Source: an uncultured Spirochaetota bacterium | Lineage (GTDB): Bacteria > Spirochaetota > UBA4802 > UBA5368 | NCBI GenBank assembly: GCA_937864375.1 | Contig: CALMJO010000478.1 | Location: forward strand, 1-6,083 | DNA: 6,083 nt | Direction of reading: 5' to 3' | In this document: one piece after another, positions 1 to 4,990 of the stretch | How positions within the stretch are numbered: the first letter of the stretch is position 1 | How the letters are laid out: each line of letters starts with the position of its first letter | The notes under the pieces: generated by a model | Seen by the model: only the letters and a program-made list of their open reading frames with translations | The model's database searches: none | Told to the model about the DNA's origin: nothing | Made by a program: the position numbers and the translations under genes

Positions 1-253
1 CGTTGATCGTGAGCGCCGTCTCGTCGATCTCGAGCGACGCCACCTCGCCCGCGCGCGCGATCACGCCCTCGGCGAGCAGGTGTCCCAGCGCGAGCTCCCT
101 GAAATCGGAGCCCGAGCAGGCGATCGAGACGAGGGGGTTGCCGTTTATGGAAAGCACCACGGCGTATTCGGCGCTCACCGGGATCTCGGCCGGGACGAGC
201 GCGCCGTCGCGGTACAGGAAGGCATTAATGTTGTGCATCTGGGGAAGCGCCAT
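1..253 (-). CDS. fdhD: Formate dehydrogenase accessory sulfurtransferase FdhD, N-terminal 84 residues (cut by window edge)
   Basis: FdhD passes sulfur from a cysteine desulfurase to the molybdenum or tungsten bis-MGD cofactor of formate dehydrogenase, in the cytoplasm. Reading leftward from the ATG at 253-251, the visible 84 residues match the N-terminal FdhD pattern: VSAEYAVVLSINGNP (26-40) corresponds to the family's 'E..l.i.vNG' strand, and the stretch from about residue 46, including FRELALGHLLAEGVI (51-65), corresponds to the family's 'CTP.d.eLa.GfL.sEGii' block. The catalytic CxxC pair lies further on, outside the window, so activity cannot be judged. A very good Shine-Dalgarno (GGGAGGA, complement of 260-266) sits 6-7 nt before the ATG, inside the end of the upstream scaffold gene. 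The start A overlaps that gene's TGA (TGATG), so the two are likely translationally coupled. Family assignment is confident. Codons are GC3-rich like the neighbours. Confidence 0.85.
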   Translation of the reverse strand, partial: MALPQMHNINAFLYRDGALVPAEIPVSAEYAVVLSINGNPLVSIACSGSDFRELALGHLLAEGVIARAGEVASLEIDETALTIN

Positions 254-618
254 CACGCGTCCTCCCGGTAATCGTCATAGAGCTTGAGGTAGGCGCGCAG
301 GGCCAGTCCCACGCAGTGGCGGTGGCGCTCCGGGATGTCGTCTCCGGCGGCGACGAGCGCGCCGGCGTCCATTCTCGCCGCGTCCCGCGCGCCCATTCCC
401 GTCGCGCGCTCGTTGAAAAGCGACGCGCCCGCGATCGCGTAGCCGCACCCGTACACCTGCGTGCGCACCTCCTCTATCACGCCCCCGCGGATGCGCGCCG
501 TCATCTTCACGATGTCATTGCACACCTCGCTCTTCGCGATCGCGTGGTGAGTCGCGTCCGCCGCGGCGCCCATGCCGCGCGGGTGGAGGAAATGGTCTTT
601 CAGGAGCTCGCTTTTCAT
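253..618 (-). CDS. IscU/NifU-N-type iron-sulfur cluster assembly scaffold protein
   Basis: A 121-aa cytoplasmic scaffold on which Fe-S clusters are built before transfer to apoproteins. Its length is that of a stand-alone IscU/SufU, with no NifU C-terminal domain. All three ligand cysteines are visible: C33 in SEVCNDIV, C58 in VYGCGYAIAGAS, and C102 in HRHCVGLALRAY. The conserved Asp two residues after the first Cys (D35) and the His before the last Cys (H101) are also present. The N-terminal LLKDHFLHPRGMG matches the family's 'DHy.nPrNvG'. The LPPVK motif that IscU uses to bind HscA is replaced by IPERH, so HscA-independent use is likely (inference). I chose the ATG at 618 because the family begins here; the frame extends upstream to a TTG at 693, but that segment has no family similarity and crosses a hairpin. 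No clear Shine-Dalgarno precedes 618. It is followed directly by fdhD. Confidence 0.85.
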   Translation of the reverse strand: MKSELLKDHFLHPRGMGAAADATHHAIAKSEVCNDIVKMTARIRGGVIEEVRTQVYGCGYAIAGASLFNERATGMGARDAARMDAGALVAAGDDIPERHRHCVGLALRAYLKLYDDYREDA

Positions 619-633
619 ATGGAATAGTGTAGC

Positions 634-651
634 GCGCGCCTGACGGCGCGC
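634..651. promoter_or_regulatory. GC-only 7-bp hairpin in the leader of the scaffold gene
   Basis: The arms 634-640 (GCGCGCC) and 645-651 (GGCGCGC) pair perfectly around a 4-nt loop (TGAC). On the minus strand the structure ends about 15 nt before the scaffold ATG, so in mRNA it would sit in or just above the ribosome binding region, where no standard Shine-Dalgarno is visible. It could damp translation or be a remnant terminator, but it has no T-run in either direction. The pairing is certain; the function is inferred. Confidence 0.4.
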
Positions 652-795
652 CGGCATTTTATGGTGGTAGCCCGAAGTCGCCCGCTTCGTCAAGCAGTTA
701 TCGGGTTTCGATTGGCCTCCAGGCCATGGCGGGAGCCGCTTTGATCACACGGTACCGTCATGCCATTTTACAGCCTTGGATAACCGGAAAATTTT

Positions 796-823
796 TTGCT
801 TTTCACCTGCTATCGGATAAATT
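796..823 (+). promoter_or_regulatory. Weak candidate promoter for the 984 gene
   Basis: TTGCTT (796-801) and TAAATT (818-823) are separated by 16 nt within an AT-rich island in otherwise GC-rich DNA. The match to sigma-70 consensus is poor (about 3/6 and 4/6). Initiation near 830 would put the three hairpins of 834-903 at the start of the transcript, leaving a leader of about 150 nt. This is a suggestion from composition and spacing only. Confidence 0.22.
808..819 (+). repeat. 12-bp element shared with 3718-3729
   Basis: TGCTATCGGATA occurs here about 165 nt upstream of the small exported-protein gene, and again on the minus strand about 45 nt upstream of the secreted cysteine-containing protein gene. 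It overlaps the weak -10 candidate given above. The different distances to the start codons argue against a fixed promoter element. Confidence 0.3.
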
Positions 824-833
824 CTGAATCAGG

Positions 834-903
834 GCTGCTCAGGCAGCGAAGTGTCCAGGCTGTTTTGACACGCATCCGCCGCATGCGCGCCCTGGTCGGC
901 GCG
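834..903 (+). other. Cluster of three short hairpins upstream of the 984 gene
   Basis: Stem 1 pairs GCTGC (834-838) with GCAGC (843-847), loop TCAG. Stem 2 pairs GTGTC (851-855) with GACAC (867-871) around an 11-nt loop. Stem 3 pairs CGCGCC (886-891) with GGCGCG (898-903), loop CTGGTC. All three are perfect. None is followed by a T-run, so they do not look like intrinsic terminators. They could form a structured 5' leader or be incidental in GC-rich DNA. No known riboswitch class is recognised. Confidence 0.3.
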
Positions 904-983
904 GCTCCCTGCGATGGCCGGATCGCTGCCTGCACCCTCGCTGCTGCGGGACTTTCGATTGAATAAAAAGGTGAAGAGACATC

Positions 984-1349
984 ATGCTAAAACCCATATT
1001 TCTAATCGCCGTTTTCATGCAGTGTACGCTTTGCAGCTTCCCCTCGCATCCCGCCGGCGGGCAGAGGGCGCTGTTCGAACTGAACGTGGAATGCGCGCCC
1101 CCGCTTTACAGGGAAGCCGTGAGCGCAACGATCGACGAGCTTCGCAGTACGGGGGAGAACGCGGAAGAATTCCTCGTGCAGTTTCCCGAACGTCCCGCCC
1201 ATGATCCCGTCGTCGTTCTCAACCTCTGGCATAAATCCGCGTTCGACGAACGCACCCGCGGGCATGCGGGAAATCCCGGCGGCAAATGCAGGGACGTTCA
1301 TTACGACGCGCGGCAGCGAAAAATCATCAGGATTCTCTTCTGGCAGTAG
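984..1349 (+). CDS. Small hypothetical exported protein (121 aa, possible lipoprotein)
   Basis: I do not recognise this family. The ATG at 984 has a reasonable Shine-Dalgarno (AAGGTG at 968-973, followed by AAGAG). The N-terminus has one lysine, then a hydrophobic stretch PIFLIAVFMQCTLCSF (4-19), which reads as a signal peptide. C14 and C17 make a relaxed lipobox possible but not convincing. The remaining ~95 residues contain an acidic, probably helical segment (about 43-66) and a C-terminal strand-like end, IIRILFW. Two more cysteines, C37 and C102, could form a disulfide if the protein is periplasmic. Third-position GC is high through the frame, as expected for a real gene here. It stands alone between a divergent and a convergent neighbour. 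Coding status is fairly likely; function is unknown. Confidence 0.62.
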   Translation: MLKPIFLIAVFMQCTLCSFPSHPAGGQRALFELNVECAPPLYREAVSATIDELRSTGENAEEFLVQFPERPAHDPVVVLNLWHKSAFDERTRGHAGNPGGKCRDVHYDARQRKIIRILFWQ

Positions 1350-1361
1350 CGTGCCCGGTCG

Positions 1362-1377
1362 TTCTCGAGGGCGAGAA
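1362..1377. terminator. Possible weak terminator hairpin after the 984 gene
   Basis: TTCTCG (1362-1367) pairs with CGAGAA (1372-1377) around the loop AGGG, beginning 13 nt after the TAG at 1347-1349. There is no T-run on either side, so it is not a standard intrinsic terminator. Its position just after a stop codon in a convergent gap is the only support. Confidence 0.28.
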
Positions 1378-1395
1378 ACATCATCCGCGCAGATC

Positions 1396-1412
1396 GGCGT
1401 ACGCCCGGGCGT
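1396..1412. repeat. Two overlapping perfect palindromes in the convergent gap
   Basis: GGCGTACGCC (1396-1405) and ACGCCCGGGCGT (1401-1412) are each perfectly self-complementary and share five bases. They lie about 20 nt beyond the stop of the TPR gene on the minus strand and about 50 nt beyond the stop of the 984 gene on the plus strand. They could help end transcription from both sides or simply reflect GC-rich composition. No T-run follows in either direction. Confidence 0.3.
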
Positions 1413-1433
1413 GCACTCACAGGCCGATTGCGC

Positions 1434-3032
1434 TCAATGGCCCAGGCCCTCGGCCCGCCCGCGCGCCTTTTCCTTTATGGGCTCGTTATAATTTATCTTT
1501 ACGAAGAAATCGTATGCCTTCCTGTAATATTCGCCTGCTTTGTCCTTCTCGCCTTTGTCCTCGAGGGCGGCGGCGATATGGTACCAGTTTTCCCCAAGGC
1601 CGTAATTATCCGCGAGACCAAGCTTCTCGTAGAGCGCGGACGACTGCCGGAAATACTCCAGGGCGCGGTCGTTGTCGCTCATCCGGTAATAGGTAAGCCC
1701 AATGTTGGTCAGGAGTCCCGCGTAGTGGATGAAATTGGTGAGCCCGTGGGCGTCGCGAATCTCCTTGGACTTGAGCAAAAACTTCTGTGCATCCTTGTTG
1801 TTGAAGAGCGACATGAGGCACAGCCCCATGTTGCCCAGGATCGCGGCGTATCCCGGGGAGTTCCTGAGCGAAAGCTTCTCGTAGATTCCCTTTGCGCGGT
1901 TGTACTCCTCGAGCGCCATCTTGGGCCTGCGCGTGTACTGGTAGACGTAGCCCTTGTCGATGAGCGTGGCCGCGTAGTTCGTAGTTTCGGACTGGCCCAG
2001 CGCGGCGTAGAGATCACCCGCGCGCGTGCACCATTCCCGCGATTCGTCGAACCTCCCCATCTGTCCCAGGACTATCCCGGTATTGACCAGCATGGAAGCG
2101 TACGCGGCGGTGTTCTGCATTCCCAGCCTGTCGTACAGCGCGCGCGCCTTCTCGCAATAGCCCAGGGCGCGCGGAAGCACATCCTTCACGTACTTGCCCC
2201 GCTCGTTGTAGATGAGCCCCACGGTGACCATGAAGGCGGCGAAGCGCGCGGTTTCGGTCTCGCTGCGGTCCTGGAATACGATCTCCGCGCGCTCGGCGTA
2301 TCCGATCGCCTCGTCGAAGAGGTTGAGGGAGCCGCCGGCCGTATCCGCCGCAGCGATGAGGGCCGCAAGGTAGTCGGGCTCAAGTTCGAGCGCGCGGCGG
2401 TACAGGGCGAGCGCCTCCCTGACGCTGGTGTTCGCGGCCAGGCGTCCCTTCGCGTAAAGCTCGTAGGCCCCGAGCGACGGACGGGGCGCGGCGACGAGGC
2501 GCTTCATCTCCTCCGCCGAGACCGCGGGCGCCTTCACCTGGGGCAGGGAGAGCGAGCGGGTCTCCCCCATGAGCTCGAGCACAATTTTATCCTGCAGGGC
2601 GAAGATCTCCTGCACGCTCCCGTCCATTTTAAAGGAGCGTTCCACGCGCTGCGTCTTTACTCCCGTAAGGGTCGCAATCACGCGGACGCTTCCGCCGCTC
2701 ACCTGGCAGCTCCCGGTAAAGATCATGTCGGCGCCGGTGAGCTTCGCGACGAGCTGGGCGGACTGCTCGCGCAGCAGGCCCGCCTGCACGAGCTCGAGCT
2801 CCCGAACGGCCTTCCGCCGTTCGGCGTCGGACACCACCGTGATGCCCTTGAAGCGTTCAAGGTCCGCGACCACGCTGTCCGAGACTCCCGCGGCGACCCA
2901 GGAGTACAGCGGGTCACCCGTTCCCTCGAAGGGCTGCACGAGTATGACCATCTCTCGATCGGGCGCGGCGGCCGCGCGCGAAGCGGGCGAGCAGAGTATG
3001 ATGCAGGCAAGGAGCGCTATGGTTCGTTTCAT
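1434..3032 (-). CDS. Exported TolB/FlgO-like domain protein with TPR repeats (532 aa)
   Basis: The protein begins with a signal peptide (basic MKR, hydrophobic core TIALLACIILCS, likely cleavage near 20-23), so it should act in the periplasm or at the envelope. Residues ~27-157 resemble the TolB-N/FlgO/CsgG-like alpha-beta fold: a strand plus turn MVILVQPFEGTGD (28-40), a helix SDSVVADLER, and the paired strands GADMIFTGSCQV (100-111) and VRVIATLTG (116-124). A first TPR lies at ~187-222, followed by kinesin-light-chain-like TPRs to ~512. Within these, YAxxL-x-x-x-G units start at exactly 311, 353, 395 and 437. Such proteins are usually scaffolds; no catalytic motif is visible. I chose the ATG at 3032 over an in-frame TTG at 3056 because it has a GGAG at 7-nt spacing and a normal signal peptide. 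It lies 52 bp downstream of the other exported gene, so a shared transcript is likely. No partner or pathway is known. Confidence 0.85.
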   Translation of the reverse strand: MKRTIALLACIILCSPASRAAAAPDREMVILVQPFEGTGDPLYSWVAAGVSDSVVADLERFKGITVVSDAERRKAVRELELVQAGLLREQSAQLVAKLTGADMIFTGSCQVSGGSVRVIATLTGVKTQRVERSFKMDGSVQEIFALQDKIVLELMGETRSLSLPQVKAPAVSAEEMKRLVAAPRPSLGAYELYAKGRLAANTSVREALALYRRALELEPDYLAALIAAADTAGGSLNLFDEAIGYAERAEIVFQDRSETETARFAAFMVTVGLIYNERGKYVKDVLPRALGYCEKARALYDRLGMQNTAAYASMLVNTGIVLGQMGRFDESREWCTRAGDLYAALGQSETTNYAATLIDKGYVYQYTRRPKMALEEYNRAKGIYEKLSLRNSPGYAAILGNMGLCLMSLFNNKDAQKFLLKSKEIRDAHGLTNFIHYAGLLTNIGLTYYRMSDNDRALEYFRQSSALYEKLGLADNYGLGENWYHIAAALEDKGEKDKAGEYYRKAYDFFVKINYNEPIKEKARGRAEGLGH

Positions 3033-3039
3033 GTTTTTT

Positions 3040-3043
3040 CTCC
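3040..3043 (-). promoter_or_regulatory. Ribosome binding site that fixes the TPR-protein start
   Basis: The complement of these bases reads GGAG, followed by seven A/C bases and then ATG at 3032-3030. The alternative TTG start at 3056 would place this site inside the coding sequence and add eight polar residues in front of the signal peptide. Confidence 0.7.
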
Positions 3044-3084
3044 AGTGCTTGTTCAAGGACGCGCCCGACTTGTTACGGTCGCCC

Positions 3085-3672
3085 TCAGCGGCACCTCACG
3101 GGCAGGTTCGAGGTCGATACCGTCTTGAACTCCTTCATGTACGGTGACTTGAATCGCAGGCGCCAGACCCCGTCGCAGCACGACTCCAGCCCGTACACGG
3201 TCATGCGGTGCCAGCCGTTTTTAAGTGCGATCTTCCGGGTGAAGGCCTTCGAGTAATCGGCCTCTGTCCAGGTGTCCTGGTTCGAAAACCAGAGCACGGT
3301 GTCGTCGATTTTGCACCCCGACGCGATCCCGGCATCCACGCCAAACTCGAATTCCCACTCGCCCTGGCCCTCCGCGGTAAAAATGAGATCGAAGGTGAAT
3401 GCGATCTGGTTGTTCAGGCCTTTCAGGCTGCCGCTGTTGTTCACGCCCTCAAACGCTTTCAGCACCGTCTCCCCGTAGCCCGGTCCCTGCTGGGCGGATT
3501 CCACCGCTTTCACGAGCTCTTCGAAATTCGCGGGTCTGCTCCCGTAATACCTGCCCGTGAGCATGCGGATTCCTTCTTTCGTGTAACCCTCGTACTGCGC
3601 GGCCCAGGCCGCCCCGCAGACCGCGCACATGATCGCGAGGGAAAGGGCGCGAAACAACCTGTTCTTTTCCAT
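3085..3672 (-). CDS. Secreted cysteine-containing protein, possibly PA14-like (195 aa)
   Basis: A signal peptide is clear: basic start MEKNRLFR, hydrophobic core, cleavage after AAWA (24). The mature ~171 residues look all-beta. FTAEGQGEWEFEFGVDAG (98-115), then IDDTVLWF (122-129), then IALKNGWHRMTVYGLES (148-164) and VWRLRFKSP (169-177) follow the order of a PA14/GLEYA-type carbohydrate- or ligand-binding sandwich ('G.y.F.l..DdG..l.iD', '.l..G.h.i.v.y', 'l.w..p'). That assignment is by pattern only and uncertain. Cysteines C120, C165, C166 and C194 could form two disulfides in the periplasm or outside. The start is well supported by GGAG (complement of 3682-3685) at 9-nt spacing. It is the first gene of a likely two-gene transcript with the TolB-TPR protein. 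It could instead be an unrelated small beta-sandwich family. Confidence 0.78.
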   Translation of the reverse strand: MEKNRLFRALSLAIMCAVCGAAWAAQYEGYTKEGIRMLTGRYYGSRPANFEELVKAVESAQQGPGYGETVLKAFEGVNNSGSLKGLNNQIAFTFDLIFTAEGQGEWEFEFGVDAGIASGCKIDDTVLWFSNQDTWTEADYSKAFTRKIALKNGWHRMTVYGLESCCDGVWRLRFKSPYMKEFKTVSTSNLPVRCR

Positions 3673-3854
3673 TGTTCGTATCTCCGATGCAGAAATGATG
3701 CACTCAAATGTTCAAGCTATCCGATAGCACGACCGGCGCACAAGCACAAAATTGCGGAATCACGGGCGGTTTTTTTATTGAATGATTGCGACGAACGTTT
3801 AAGCTTTAACCGAGGCACATGGCACGTGCAATTCTGTTTCCCCGGAAATTCCCT
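3673..3854. promoter_or_regulatory. Divergent intergenic region with an operator-like palindrome
   Basis: This AT-richer gap must hold promoters for the leftward exported pair and the rightward membrane-protein gene. GCTATC-C-GATAGC (3716-3728) is a perfect inverted repeat with 6-bp arms, 44 nt above the leftward ATG. Leftward, TTGTGC and TATCGG spaced by 17 nt are a weak promoter match that overlaps it. Rightward, a T-run (3770-3776) followed by TTGAAT (3778-3783) and AT-rich sequence to 3809 is promoter-like, but no well-spaced -10 stands out. Regulatory function is inferred from layout. Confidence 0.4.
3718..3729 (-). repeat. 12-bp element shared with 808-819
   Basis: Read on the minus strand, this is TGCTATCGGATA, identical to plus-strand 808-819. 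Each copy lies in an intergenic region and points toward the downstream exported-protein gene. This copy is part of the 13-bp inverted repeat; the copy at 808 is not a full inverted repeat. It may be a promoter or operator element, or a coincidence. Confidence 0.3.
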
Positions 3855-4271
3855 ATGATCATGCTGCGCTCCCTCGCAGTCTGGCTCGCGCTCATCTGCG
3901 CCGAAACCGCGCACGGCATCCTCCGCACCCTCTTCCTGGCGCCGCTCGTGGGCGATTTCCACGCGCGGCAGATCGCAGTCTTCACCGGGTCGGCCATAAT
4001 CTTCACGATCACGGCGCTACTGGTGAAATGGATGCGCGCGACCAGGGCCCGGGAGCTCCTGGGAATCGGGACGCTCTGGCTCGTCCTCACCGTCCTGTTC
4101 GAGGTGCTCGTGGGCGTGTACGCAGCGGGCTACTCCTGGGAGCGCGTCTCCTCCGATTACAATATCGCCCGCGGCGGCCTCCTGCCCGTTGGACTCCTTT
4201 TCATGGCTCTCTCGCCTCTCCTGGCGGGAAGGCTGCGCGGGGTGGTCCGCCCCCGAACGGGCGAAAAGTAG
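3855..4271 (+). CDS. Small multi-pass inner-membrane protein of unknown function (138 aa)
   Basis: Four hydrophobic segments are visible, at about residues 3-16, 38-58, 71-91 and 108-126, which fits an integral inner-membrane protein. Distinctive, apparently conserved stretches are ETAHGILRTLFLAPLVGDF (17-35), RQIAVFTGS (38-46) and GYSWERVSSDYN (92-103), followed by ARGGLLPVGLL. I have an impression of similar uncharacterised proteins in proteobacteria, but I know of no assigned function. There are no cysteine or histidine clusters suggesting metal or heme binding. An ATG at 3855 (GGAAA 7 nt upstream) gives the natural protein start MIMLRSLAVWL. The frame also opens at 3819, where GAGG sits only 3 nt from the ATG and adds a polar 12-residue leader. 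An ATG at 3861 is also possible. It is co-directional with the GNAT gene 13 bp downstream. Confidence 0.78.
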   Translation: MIMLRSLAVWLALICAETAHGILRTLFLAPLVGDFHARQIAVFTGSAIIFTITALLVKWMRATRARELLGIGTLWLVLTVLFEVLVGVYAAGYSWERVSSDYNIARGGLLPVGLLFMALSPLLAGRLRGVVRPRTGEK

Positions 4272-4281
4272 GGAGTAAGGG
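4271..4281 (+). promoter_or_regulatory. Ribosome binding site supporting the GTG start of the GNAT gene
   Basis: GGGAG (4271-4275) and AAGGG (4277-4281) precede the GTG at 4285 by 9 and 3 nt. The first is well placed and overlaps the last base of the upstream stop codon, which supports translation of both genes from one mRNA. Confidence 0.6.
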
Positions 4282-4284
4282 ATC

Positions 4285-4896
4285 GTGGGCATCAGGATCA
4301 CGGGAGCTCAGCCGCACGAGTGCCGCACGGTTGCGGAAATGATCGACGGCGCATCGCACGGGCTGGTTGATTTCCTCCTGCGCGGCATTGTCCCCGGCGC
4401 CTCGCCCGTGTCCATCATCGCGCATGCGCTTGAGACCGGGAAGGACCATTACGGCCTGCGAAACGCCCTGGTCGCCCGGGACGGGGACGAGCCCGTGGGC
4501 CTGTCCTTCTCCTTCCCATCCGAATACCACGGGATCACCGACGAGACGCGCGCATACGTACCCGGGGACAGGCTGGACCACCTCGCGGACCTGTTCGCCG
4601 CGCGCGTGGAGGAGAGCCTTTACATCGACGCGCTGTTCGTGGACCCGCGATACCGCCGGCGGGGAATCGCCGGCGCGCTCATCGTTCGCACCGCGCAAAG
4701 GGCGCGCGGGATGGGATTGAAAACGATCAGCCTCATCGTCATGGCGGACAACATGCCGGCGCGCAGGCTTTACGAGCAGTGGGGCTTCGCCGTCGTGCGC
4801 CCCATTCGCCTTGAGCCTCACGAACTTCTCCCGCGCGAGGGGGGCGCCTTCCTCATGGCGCGCGCCGCGGACGCCGCCCTCCTGGGCATGATGTAG
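4285..4896 (+). CDS. GNAT-family N-acetyltransferase (203 aa)
   Basis: This should transfer an acetyl group from acetyl-CoA to an amine on an unknown substrate, in the cytoplasm. The GNAT core is in the C-terminal half. SLYIDALFVDPRYRRRGIAG (111-130) is motif A, with the pyrophosphate-binding R-x-x-G-x-A at R124-A129. LKTISLIVMADNMPARRLYE (145-164) leads into motif B, with N156 and Y163, then GF (167-168). NALVARDGDEPVGLSF (60-75) is the preceding strand pair. The N-terminal ~58 residues include a helix, TVAEMIDGASHGLVDFLLR, typical of the longer GNATs that lack a defined substrate. Start codon GTG. It follows the membrane protein by 13 bp and probably shares its mRNA; a membrane protein/GNAT pair does not identify the substrate. 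No intrinsic terminator is visible after the TAG. Confidence 0.88.
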   Translation: MGIRITGAQPHECRTVAEMIDGASHGLVDFLLRGIVPGASPVSIIAHALETGKDHYGLRNALVARDGDEPVGLSFSFPSEYHGITDETRAYVPGDRLDHLADLFAARVEESLYIDALFVDPRYRRRGIAGALIVRTAQRARGMGLKTISLIVMADNMPARRLYEQWGFAVVRPIRLEPHELLPREGGAFLMARAADAALLGMM

Positions 4897-4923
4897 CCGC
4901 GTCCGACCCCCAATGGATTTTTG

Positions 4924-4952
4924 TTGAACACTACTCCCTTCCATGCTAGCAT
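4924..4952 (+). promoter_or_regulatory. Candidate promoter for the acyltransferase gene
   Basis: TTGAAC (4924-4929) and TAGCAT (4947-4952) are separated by 17 nt, each 4/6 to sigma-70 consensus. The 90-bp gap after the GNAT gene is AT-richer than its surroundings. Initiation would be near 4959, leaving a leader under 30 nt before the ATG at 4987. Confidence 0.35.
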
Positions 4953-4957
4953 GAAGG
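4937..4957. promoter_or_regulatory. Operator-like palindrome overlapping the -10 region
   Basis: CATGCTAGCATG (4942-4953) is a perfect 12-bp palindrome. Flanking CCTT (4937-4940) and AAGG (4954-4957) extend the symmetry, with one unpaired C at 4941. As DNA it would suit a dimeric repressor covering the -10 box. As RNA it could only form a short stem. No regulator gene is in the window. Confidence 0.4.
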
Positions 4958-4990
4958 ATGCACAAATTTTTCCGGGCCACGCCTCTATGA
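4958..4990 (+). other. 10-codon mini-ORF whose stop overlaps the plsB start (ATGA)
   Basis: ATG at 4958 encodes MHKFFRATPL and ends in TGA at 4988-4990, overlapping the plsB ATG at 4987-4989 by two bases. This layout is typical of translational coupling, and neither the mini-ORF nor plsB has an independent Shine-Dalgarno at good spacing. It may equally be chance. An in-frame ATG for plsB also exists at 4951. Confidence 0.22.

Larger units (their letters stand above)
658..983. other. Intergenic region rich in short palindromes; no gene recognised
   Basis: This stretch separates the leftward scaffold-fdhD pair from the rightward gene at 984. No ORF in it has a family match or a convincing start. 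It contains a 14-bp inverted repeat at 713-726 (TGGCCT-CC-AGGCCA), a 10-bp palindrome at 749-758 (ACGGTACCGT), an AT-rich patch at about 785-828, then three hairpin-capable segments at 834-847, 851-871 and 886-903. The AT-rich patch is the most promoter-like sequence for the rightward gene. The divergent gene layout implies at least one promoter in each direction here, but none is close to consensus. Confidence 0.5.

Noticed and set aside
619..693. N-terminal extension of the scaffold protein to the TTG at 693
   Set aside because: The added 25 residues have no family similarity, contain a GC hairpin in the DNA and begin at a rare start codon without a ribosome binding site.
865..870. Perfect TTGACA as a -35 box
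   Set aside because: The sequence 16-18 nt downstream is GC-only (around 887-894) with nothing like a -10. The bases also form part of a small stem (851-871).
1002..1301. 99-aa minus-strand ORF opposite the 984 gene
   Set aside because: No signal, motif or ribosome binding site was seen. The plus-strand frame has a ribosome binding site, a signal peptide and a better codon pattern.
1428..3128. 566-aa plus-strand ORF opposite the TPR gene
   Set aside because: It is the antisense of a gene with a signal peptide, TolB-like domain and TPRs. Its translation has no recognisable domain, and such long shadows are common in GC-rich DNA where stop codons are rare opposite G/C-ending codons.
3770..3776. 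T-run as an intrinsic terminator
   Set aside because: No GC stem precedes it on the plus strand and no gene on that strand ends nearby. It fits better as AT-rich promoter sequence.
4201..4980. 259-aa minus-strand ORF opposite the GNAT gene
   Set aside because: It spans a stop codon, an intergenic gap and the GNAT gene on the other strand, and shows no family motif.
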